Assembly (NCBI GenBank): GCA_021292165.1
Contig: CM037880.1
Span: forward strand, 181,433,085 to 181,497,084
Length of the DNA stretch: 64,000 nucleotides
Source of the DNA: Shinisaurus crocodilurus
Taxonomy: Eukaryota > Chordata > Lepidosauria > Squamata > Shinisauridae
Direction of reading: 5' to 3'
The translations under genes and the position numbers were made by a program. Numbering within the stretch: position 1 is the first letter of the stretch; each line of letters begins with the position of its first letter. Shown piece after piece: positions 55,701 through 64,000 of the stretch. The notes under the pieces were generated by a model. It saw only the letters and a program-made list of their open reading frames with translations. It was not told the origin of the DNA and searched no databases.

Positions 55701-56389
55701 CTGCACACAAATTATCTCCCCACCAACAGCAACGTGTTAGGTGGGGGAAGAGTATTGTATGAATATACCTGCTCTTTGTGTCTCTAGTAGACCTGAATTT
55801 GCGGGGGGGGGGGGCTTTGCTGTCTTCTACTATTTTGTGTTTAGTACCAGTGAGCTCATAATGTTTAGAGTTCACCATGAGGAGATTGCCAATTAAAGTC
55901 TGTTTCTGGACAGGCTTAAGCTTGTCAAGGATGCTAGTGCCTAGCTGACAATTAGAAGCACATCCGGTTATCAATGGGCTGGACTTCAATGGCGTATAAT
56001 TGGAAGGAACTTGGTTATCAGTTGGCCAGATTTCAATGGCTTAGGTAAGTGGTGGTTCATCATCTGGAGGGGTCTAAATGACCTGGGAACTGAGTGGCTC
56101 TAGGTGGCTTCATGAGCAATGTAAAAGGCTTGTTTACCATTGGATGACTTGGGAACCTCATATGGGAGTGTCTAAGATGTACATGCTGTCATCTATTGAG
56201 ATTCTTCCCCAATTAGTTATGTGCAAAACATATTAATCTTGTCTAGTTTAATGAGAGTAGGTGTGATTATTGTAAACACAGAAAACCTATATAAAATTAG
56301 AGAATTCTTAGGAGGGTGGAACCTTGACAGATACCTAGTTATAGGACGTGCTGTGTGCTGGCCAAGAATTCCATCCATTGTCATTTCTT

Positions 56390-56512
56390 TGAGGGGTTCC
56401 CGACAACAGAAGGGACGCGATGGGACCAGCGCAGCCAGCGAGGGCAGCTCACCTTGCGCGGGCGGCTCACCGATTTTGGCCTGCTACGCCCGCGCGAGGT
56501 GAAATGGTACAT
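56390..56512. other. GC-rich island-like patch
   Basis: Abruptly GC- and CpG-rich (GACGCGATGG, CTTGCGCGGGCGGCTC, CTACGCCCGCGCGAGG), ending TGGTACATCCCTA, the inverse of a TAGGGATG terminus. Perhaps the end of a TAGGGAT-type DNA element; the opposite end was not found. Confidence 0.4.
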
Positions 56513-56604
56513 CCCTACCATTGAGGAATTGCCAGAAAAGAAGAAATACATCACCAAAAGAAAGGACAGAAAGAGGACACTGATTTGCATAAAATGTACA
56601 TATG

Positions 56605-56641
56605 CATACACACGCGCACACACACATGTGTGAGAGTATGT

Positions 56642-56682
<41 letters not shown>
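56605..56682. repeat. (CA)n/(TG)n microsatellite
   Basis: CA run, then a TGTGTGTTTG interruption, then a long TG run ending at 56680. Confidence 0.95.
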
Positions 56683-57083
56683 CACATTTAGAAATAATTA
56701 TAATTTTAATAGAAATATGCTATAGCTCACCATAGTGTGGAGAACTGTGCCCAGGTGTCCCGTGTTCAATCTGCTGCCTAGGTGCTGCTGATGGGCAATA
56801 GTCCTTATGGTTCTGTATCTTTAAACTGGAATTGAACAGGTCAGCCCTTCAAATAGAAGATGCCTTCAAATATAGTGTGGTCCTCTGGCAGCCCTTCAAA
56901 TAGAGCAGGGCTCTCCAACCTTGGGTCCCCAGATGTTGCTGGACTACAGCTCCCAGAATCCCTTGCCATTAGCCATGCTGGCTGGATATGCTGGGAGCTA
57001 TAGGCCAGCAACATCTGGGGACAGGTTGGAGAGCCCTGAATAGAGGACTGTCCTCTGTAAAAAAGGACATGTGGCCACCCTAT
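56683..57083 (-). repeat. dispersed repeat, GTGGCCACCC family, interrupted copy
   Basis: Inverse of 18500-18680 in its left part (AATTATAATTTTAATAGAAA) and of 53999-54070 in its right part (AGAGGACTGTCCTCTGTAAA then TGTGGCCACCCTAT). The MITE 56906-57038 interrupts it. Confidence 0.65.
56906..57038. mobile_element. 133-bp palindromic hAT MITE
   Basis: CAGGGCTCTCCAACCTTGGG is the inverse of AGGTTGGAGAGCCCTG at the right. The arms continue CCCCAGATGTTGCTGG/CCAGCAACATCTGGGG. AATAGAG lies on both sides (56899-56905 and 57039-57045), a 7-bp match consistent with an 8-bp hAT duplication that lost a base. Confidence 0.8.
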
Positions 57084-57339
57084 GCTCACAGCTCCCACAT
57101 ATCTAAGAGGAAGGCAATTTTCGCTGATATTCCCTTCCTGTTGCCAAAAATCGGCTCCAGAGTATAGGGGTACCCTCTGGAACAGCGTGCAAGGTAGCAT
57201 GGGTAGATGCAGGGGGAATAAGTGAAAAGAGCCTTCTCTTTGCAGAAGCATACACTGGACCACTGGATCTCTGGCTGACTCGCAGTGGATCAGCAAAGGT
57301 TTCTGATGGCAATTGTTTAATAATAGCAACAACAAATAG

Positions 57340-57495
57340 GCACTTCCCCCCCTTTATTAGGATGCTGAAATGAAGAAAATGGGGGAAACAGGAGTTGACT
57401 ACTGTGTGAAAGGATTGTGAGCTCAGTTCTGGTACTGAAAACAAATTCCTGGGCTAAATATGTGCTCAGAGACACCCTGTTCATTCATTCTAAGT
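57340..57495 (-). repeat. dispersed repeat, GTGGGCAGACTTCAGG-type family, 3' part
   Basis: The minus strand gives CAGGGTGTCTCTGAGCACAT, GGAATTTGTTTTCAGTACCA, AGAACTGAGC, and CAACTCCTGTTTCCCCC, in the order seen at 24400-24497 and 53150-53275. Confidence 0.45.
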
Positions 57496-57540
57496 GTATG
57501 TCATCTCCCCACTCCCTGCCATGATTTTACAGGCAGTCAG

Positions 57541-57711
57541 TATGCCTATGTACATCAGTTGCTGGGGAGCATGGGTGGGAGGTTGCTGTTGCACTCACAT
57601 CCTGCTTATGGGATCCCATGGGCAGCTGGTTGGCCACTGTGTGAACTGAATGCTGGACTGGACTAGATGGACCCTTGGTCTGATCCAACAGGGCTCTGCT
57701 TTTGTTCTTAC
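57541..57711 (-). repeat. dispersed repeat, CATCAGACCAAGGGTCC family
   Basis: The minus strand carries TTGGATCAGACCAAGGGTCC, CATTCAGTTCACACAGTGGC, CAACTGATGTACATAGGCAT. Ends abruptly just upstream of a 5S-derived SINE. Confidence 0.75.
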
Positions 57712-57733
57712 ACTTGGCTCCAGTTGATGGAAC

Positions 57734-57903
57734 TCTGCGGCTCACGCTGGCTCAGCTTGTCTGAGCGTGGAAAGCTAAGCAGGGTCAGGCCTGGTTATGA
57801 CTTGGATGGGAGATCCCCTCCTCTAGTTTCCTGCATTGAGCAGGGGGTTGGACTCGATGGCCTTGTAGGCCCCTTCCAACTCTATGATCTATGAAATCTA
57901 TGA
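57734..57903 (+). mobile_element. 5S rRNA-derived SINE with CR1-type tail, copy 4
   Basis: TCTGCGGCTCACGCTGGCTC, GGAAAGCTAAGCAGGGTCAG, TGACTTGGATGGGAGATCC (one change in the C-box region), then a CR1 tail matching the CR1 here in GATGGCC/GGCCCC variants and ending ATGATCTATGAAATCTATGA. Confidence 0.85.
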
Positions 57904-58059
57904 CCAAAGCCTCTTCCATGAGCAGAAGGACTCCTTCTATTTGTGGAAAGGCTCTACTAGATCCAACCTACGTTGGAGGATATGGGAAGGAATTGGTCCT
58001 ATACTGTTTAGGATGAAGCAGAGTTTCCCCCCTTATGCGCAGCCTGCTTAATGAAACTG

Positions 58060-58330
58060 GTTATCACCACGTGGGTTGTTAAACCCTGCTAAAAGTCTCT
58101 TAAAAGGAAATGGATTGTCCAAACAAGGTTTAAAACTAATAAAGACATTTATTAGTTTTACTTACAGTCCCTTTATACATATGTGTATGTCCATCAGGTT
58201 GGAGAGGGACACAGAGCGAGAGAGAATGGGCCACAGAGAGGCAGGAAGTAGGGAGGAGGGGTTAGAAAACATGCACCCTGGGGATTGTTCAATTAACCCT
58301 CTTCTCCCACTCTAACTAGTGGTTATATTA
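58060..58330 (-). repeat. LTR-like region, weak
   Basis: The minus strand shows a TATA-like TATGTATAAAGGG (near 58170) closely followed by CTAATAAATGTC (near 58140), as in compact LTR promoters with a short R region, within a purine/pyrimidine-biased stretch. No TG...CA borders or target duplication identified. Confidence 0.25.
58131..58160. repeat. perfect 13-bp hairpin with AATAAA on both strands
   Basis: TAAAACTAATAAA pairs exactly with TTTATTAGTTTTA around GACA. Each strand therefore reads AATAAA. Confidence 0.9.
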
Positions 58331-58390
58331 CCTTGTTGATTTAAGCAGGCAATATTACAATTTCCATCAACTTAAAGACCCCCATCAAAA

Positions 58391-61184
58391 TTTACATGTA
58401 GGAAAACTAACCTCAATGCCATTTGAGGGCTGAGGGGAAGGAGAATGAGGATTCTTACTGGCAATGCTGCTTGGCAAAGCAAAACAAAAAACAAAAAAAC
58501 AAAAACAACTTTCTGTAGCCTGTGACTAGCCCTTCTTCACATAATAAACTCTTTAAAATTACACGTTGAGAGCCATACATTGTTGGTTCAATGAGATTAA
58601 CTTTCAGACAAATGAATCCATACAGCATGTCATCACACACTTCAGAGAAGAACATGCTAATAATTCAATGTAGGGCTCTTACCTGGAAGCTTTACAAGAA
58701 ATCTGATTACATATTGTTTGACTCAGGAGACTTTAAGGCCTACCGAGTAAAGCCACAACAAAATTATTTTTCAGATTGACATTTAAAGAACACTGTTATT
58801 ATAAATGAAACCTGGTGCCTATGAATCACAGTAGTTAATCTGGTGTCTTATCACTTTTGCACAAATATTTAAAATTCAATATTAAAGTTATTGTCCTTTT
58901 TCTCAAGGTGTAAAATAAGTAATATGGTACTAAATATAGCCATGGACGCATCATTGGTAATTCTATGAAGTAAACTGAATTCTGAGACTTCAGGATGCAA
59001 GAATAATACTTCTAAGTGTGTTTAAAAACAAACAAAACCAAATACACCTAATTTTATATATTTTGGAGAGTGCAAATATAATTTTTTACTTGGGTAAGTC
59101 AGTATCAACATTAAGAAGGCTTGTGAGCACAGGCAAAAACACTTGTTTTATACCAGAGCTGAATAGGCTTTAGCCCTAAAATCTGTTTTAATGATGGCAG
59201 TTGATATGAAGGAATTATAAAGATTGTTGTTCCATAGTAACAGCTGCCATGATTTGGCTCAGGGGCGTATTATATGCAGGGATGAAATTATGAAATAGGA
59301 CTCTCATCAATTAACTGAGGTTGGCACTATCAGAAATCTAAAGCAATTACTGCACTTTCCTGTTCTGGATTTCAGTCGTTAAGATTCATGGCAAGGAACA
59401 TTATGTGATAGGATCACAAATTATACAAGAAAAAAAGAGATTAAAAGTCTTAGACTTCATGTATTTTAATTTTTGTGTCTTAAAAGTTATGCTTACTGTT
59501 GTCACTTTTCAGGCATTTTTGTGCAACCACAAAAGTATTCAACAGATACATTTTAGCAAAGCGTTTGGGTTCTCACCTAAAGTATGACAGGCCAAGACTT
59601 GCCAAAACATAATGCTCGTAACAATATTGCCTCTTACTGAGGGCATCATGCAGAAAAAAGGAAGCAAGAGATAAATTATGGCTTTGTCTTCGCTTATGGA
59701 GAGGAGGGTGTTCTAAGCTGGTAAGTACTTATGTAGTTTTAGATATTAATGTAAGGGGAAAGACACATTCTAGTTTCTGTATAAAACACATGGCTCTTAC
59801 TGAAGCTTTTAAATAGTGCTTGATAATATGGGATAGTTAAGGTGCTGCTGCAGAATATGCCCTCTTGTGGTATTAAGCAGAAGATAGAATAATTATTTGA
59901 AGAGGACATGCCATAAGGGTGATCAAGAAAAAAAAAGGGCTGCAGTTCTTCTGGTGTAATGGCATACAGAACTATGATGCTTTTCTTTTCTTTTATATAC
60001 AAAGTATTTGAACATTTGGGCCATAAGTAACCAGAAACAATAATTTTGTTTGAACTGAAATATTTCTATTTTCAGCTGCCAAAAAATCCTCGCTTTCTCC
60101 CTCTTTTGGAAGCATTAAAAAAACACAACAACTAAAAATGATACATGTTTGCATCAAAGTTGATGGAAAATTGGAAAGTTTATATGTAACTTCTGGATTC
60201 AAGCGTATTTGTTTGTAAGCTCCAAGATATTGTCAGATCTCTTATTACACCCTCATGAATATATAAGAGTTTCTCTGAAAGTGCATGTGGAGACTTAATT
60301 AATAATGCAGCTGTTTTCTGCTGAGGAATCCAGGCTATTAACTCACATGGATAAATGAGTGTAAGTTCCTTCCAAAAAAAACCCCAAAAACCAACCACAG
60401 TGGTTAGAAAGACAGGGTTTTTATATTTAAGATACGGGAATGAACGGCACTAGTTGAATGTATGAAATTGTTCAAATTTGTTCCTATTAGAAATGGGCTC
60501 TGCCACAAAAGGAGCATGTTCAAATGGCTACAAGGCTTAATTACATCAGCTTTTCTGAGTGTCTTTTCATCCTTAGCAAAAATCAGATGCAAATGTGAAA
60601 AAAAATCACTTTAAATTTGAACAATTTCATACATATGTAGATATGACATGGGAGCTGATATGTGTAGGCTTTTGCTGTGGCTGCCACATGCCCAGATGTT
60701 AAAGCAAGTAGACCTCATTCTAATTTACTTTGGCTGGATGATGATACTCAAAGCATCACAGAAAAGTTCTAATATAGCCTATTCATAGGTTGCTGTGCTA
60801 ACGTCAACTATCACATGCTATATTGAACATGCAATGGCAGCATTAGTCTGCTGCTTGAAATTGGTTAGTTTCATGTCAGACTCAGACACAATAATAAAAA
60901 TAGCACTGGAATGCCAGCGGGGGAATAAGACATGACAAATTTGAATGAGTTTGCAATCTCTTTTACATCCCAACCAAGAAATAATAGGGTATTACTCTTT
61001 AGTTCTATGATAGGGCTGATTTTAATATAGAAATCTTAGTGCCTACAGTCCCCATGTCTGGGAAAGAAGGAAGCCACAACAGCTAGACCAGGTTATCTTG
61101 GTTTATAGTTTAGTGTGTGCTTGTGTGGAAAACCTCTTTGAGCATCAGTCTGTTCTGTGGATCCATTTGACCTATAGGTTCTAT
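58391..61184. other. repeat-poor stretch, no gene recognised
   Basis: No transposon, microsatellite or coding exon was recognised apart from a CAAAA-rich patch at 58478-58507. Sequence is evenly AT-rich. Such long clean stretches beside dense repeats can hold conserved regulatory DNA, but nothing here proves it. Confidence 0.45.
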
Positions 61185-61330
61185 CAGGGCTTTTTTTCTG
61201 GTGGAACTCACCGGAACTGAGTTCCAGCACCTTTTCTTCTATTAATTGCATTACAATTTAATCGCCATCTACTCCCGAGGAAATGTAATCCAAGAGTTCC
61301 GGTACCTTTTTCTCCAGAAAAAAAGCACTG
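61185..61330 (-). mobile_element. 146-bp hAT MITE, copy B
   Basis: The exact reverse complement of 32461-32606. GGTTCTAT is duplicated exactly on both sides (61177-61184 and 61331-61338), showing an independent insertion rather than a segmental duplication. Confidence 0.95.
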
Positions 61331-61418
61331 GGTTCTATGCTGTAAGAATAGTTAATGCTTTTCTTTCAAGTTACCATTCCTGATGTCATTTGGGAAGACA
61401 TTTTAAGTTTGCAGAATA

Positions 61419-61782
61419 TGGGTGGGATCTAAACGTTGTGCAAGCAGAAGCCCACTTGTACAACCAGGCTTTCCCCTCCCCTCTTCCCCGCTGCAGCCTC
61501 TGGCCCTGAAAAGCCTCTCTAGAGGATCAGGGTGCCTCCTGAACAGTGTGACATGTGTTGTGGGGGAGCAGGGAGCTGGCTAAAATTGGGCAGAAGAAGC
61601 TTGTGCTCTCATGCAAGTTTCCTCTGCCTGATTTTGGGCAATTCCCCCTTCCACAGAAACTCTATTGACACAGCCCATGCTGTTAAGGAGTAGGTACACA
61701 GCCTGGGGTGGGAACAAGGGGAAACGGGAGGACAAAGACTGGTTGTACAAGTGGGCTTCCATTTGTTTGGATCCCATCCTAC
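61419..61782. mobile_element. inverted-repeat element with about 55-bp arms
   Basis: GGGATCTAAAC...GAAGCCCACTTGTACAACCAG at the left pairs with CTGGTTGTACAAGTGGGCTTC...GTTTGGATCCC at the right. The central block AAGCCCACTTGTACAACCAG is exact. The interior is GC-richer. Target duplication not resolved; sequence similar to the left interior (CTCCCCACTGCAGCC) recurs just outside at 61813, so the true unit may be larger. Confidence 0.65.
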
Positions 61783-64000
61783 ATCTTGCAAGTGGACTTC
61801 CTCTTGCTCTCCTCCCCACTGCAGCCCTCGGTGTACTTTCCAAGTCTGCTCTGTGCATTTCCCAAGTCCTCCGACCCCTGGAAGCAGATTTGGTGGGGTG
61901 CGACAAAGAACTGCATGGGGGATAGGAAACCCCCAGCAATTTCCATTCCACTGCCAGTCAGTGTGAGTGAGATACATACAGTCCTATCGGTGTAAAAAAA
62001 CACAAAAAGAATTTTAAAAAGATACAATTCATCTGTGTTTACTTGAAATTGATATTACTTTAACATAACATCATGATTTGTTTATTCCTTTAATTAATTT
62101 ATTTCTTTAATAGATTCATAACCTGCTTCTCATGGCCAAAAACCATCCCAAGGCCATTTATGCAATTCTGACAGTTTTCAGTCTTACATCCTCTGCAACA
62201 CTGGAAAGGATCCAGGATTGCACCTCTTAAATTTCACATCAGGCCCACTTTGGCAAAATGTCTCGAGACAGGTGAGGGCGCATACTTTAGCCCAGGTCAT
62301 TCATATTTCCATCCAATATAATGGGAATAAAATGCCACATGATGAACAAAGAGGTTTGCATGAGAACTCTTATGCAGAATTCAGATGCTAGCTGTTGTTT
62401 TATGCAGGGTTGATGGCGGAGAAAAGAAACCAAAAGTGGGTGGGGAGTGAGTGTTTGAACACACCGTAAAGCATATAAGGTAAACTATATGCAAGATGAA
62501 AAGAAGAAAGTGGATTTCAATGAATTCGTAAACCTTTCAACTATGCTGTATAAGGAGAATCAGATCCTTCTTATGGTGCCAAGTCCTACCTGGTGGTCAT
62601 TTTTCATTACATTGTATCCATTTTCAACAGCATAAACCACAGACTTCTTTTCTCTGCAGCCATTCCCTGGTCTAGACAGACAATTCTTCTGAGATTCATT
62701 CTTCCTGATGGCTTTATCAGATTTCCATCCTCACGTTCCCTCTTATAATCTCTCTTCCTTCCTTGCACTGACGACGTGATGACTTCAACCATGGAGGCAG
62801 ACCAACATCACTAATTCAGTCGGCAGCCGTGGTGACAGCAGTTAGTTTAGCTGCATTCCCTGGTTTGTCCTTCTTGCAAGTGACCCTACACTTTGTTTGC
62901 TCAACTAGAAGTGAATTGCTCTTGTGGCAGTTTTGGGGGATGCCCATCTGCCTCTGAGCACAGAAAAAACAACCAATTAACACAAAATGTGCATGTATTT
63001 GGCTTCAGATTCCCAGGGCTGTGGGTGTTCTCATAGCTACACAGTGGGTCAAAACCCTCCTTATATGAAGGGGGGGAAATCATCGGAGATTGCTTGAAAA
63101 AGGACTCTGATAAAGCTGTTTTCTAACATGGTAATTTTGTTTATTTTCTGATTGTGGGAACACAGCATGATGGTAGTTCTGCACTCCCGGATGTGTAAGG
63201 TATTTAAAAATCAATTCCAGAAACCAGAAGTTGTTCTCTACCAGGCACATCAGGGCACTGTTCCAGCCCCACGTTCAGTATAAATAATGCAAAGCCACCA
63301 ATAATATTTTATAGTTAGCAAAGGAAAACTGAAGAGGTAAAGACAAGCTAATAAAATAATGCATATTAGTGGAAGAGGAAAAACTGGTATACAATAACAA
63401 ATAAAGTTTTGTAGACATACCACTTAGCCATACACACATATGCACATGCACACACACGCGCGCACACACATGCCTATATGATGGCTGCAAATGAGCTTGT
63501 GATTCCCATCCAAAAAGTATTTGAGCAGGAAGTAAAACATTTTCCCAGTGGATGAAATAACATTCATTTTTGCCAATCTAAGCAAGGCTGATTTAAATTT
63601 TCTGTGTGTCCAACGGCTTGTTCCCCCTCAGCTTAATAACCTGCAACGCTGGACACATTTCAAATGAAAGGGAGTTCACAGTTCTTAAGCCCAGCACTGG
63701 ATATAGCTGCCATGCATGTAAACAAGTAAACCATTATGTTTCTTATTGAGATAAAGAATACAATGATAAGTGGGGACTTTTACTAAACAAAGGGCTTCCT
63801 ATTGCGAGTGTGGATAATCTTCCAGAAAACCCTGTGTTTTGGCAAATCACATCAGATTAATCTATTAGGCATCTCCTTCCATTATCAAATTTCCACTGCC
63901 TATCACAGTGGCTGCCTTATCGGGCACCCTGTTTTCAATAGCAGGCCCATTCCTAAGATTTCAGGTGCTAGCCTTCCATGCTCCCAAAACAGGTGTCCCT
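61783..64000. other. no gene recognised; weak LINE tail and one microsatellite
   Basis: 62070-62160 (TTTATTCCTTTAATTAATTT, then CATAACCTGCTTCTCATGGC) resembles a minus-strand LINE tail. A (CA)n/(CG) microsatellite lies at 63434-63472. The remainder is unique-looking. Confidence 0.4.

Overview
This window looks like non-coding nuclear DNA of a squamate reptile, most likely a lizard. The evidence is its repeat content: CR1 and L2-type LINEs, a tRNA-derived SINE of the kind known from lizards and snakes, a 5S rRNA-derived SINE with a CR1 tail, several hAT-type DNA elements and many short palindromic elements. No host protein-coding gene, tRNA, rRNA gene, CRISPR array or bacterial-type operon was recognised. 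Nearly all long open frames are LINE reverse-transcriptase remnants or artefacts of triplet repeats and microsatellites.

Layout. 1-13 kb: mostly unique AT-rich sequence with scattered MITEs (1284, 6159, 6935, 11153, 12485), a GC-rich inverted-repeat element at 3721-4115 and a hAT relic at 3227-3622. 13-17.7 kb: a stack of nested insertions. A plus-strand L2 is interrupted by a 4.06-kb block (13160-17220) with inverted arms and a near-perfect 8-bp target duplication. That block carries a minus-strand L2, which is itself interrupted by a CR1 and bounded or interrupted by two 5S-derived SINEs. 18-30 kb: L2 tails, a three-copy family ending in GTGGCCACCC, microsatellites and a GC-rich inverted-repeat element at 26252-26683. 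30-37.7 kb: dense hAT insertions, several with readable 8-bp target duplications (30786-31459, 32461-32606, 33217-33853, 34602-35001, 35056-35976), two of them inside one L2. 38-45 kb: mostly unique, with possible conserved non-coding sequence near 43.4 kb. 45.9-47.7 kb: a 1,125-bp hAT-type element filled with GGC/GAG triplet arrays and large palindromes, then a probable solo LTR. 48-58 kb: more dispersed repeats and the fourth 5S-derived SINE. 58.4-64 kb: largely repeat-poor, apart from a 146-bp hAT MITE at 61185 that is base-for-base identical, in inverse orientation, to the copy at 32461.

How it fits together. The sequence records successive transposition. The CR1 whose 3' tail matches the 5S-SINE tails lies beside two of those SINEs, so the likely partner LINE and its parasite are in one window. 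The strongest signals of recent or unusual activity are the two identical 146-bp MITEs with perfect target duplications, the triplet-rich foldback element, and the multi-layer nest at 13-17.7 kb. Family names rest on recognition of motifs and ends, not on database searches.
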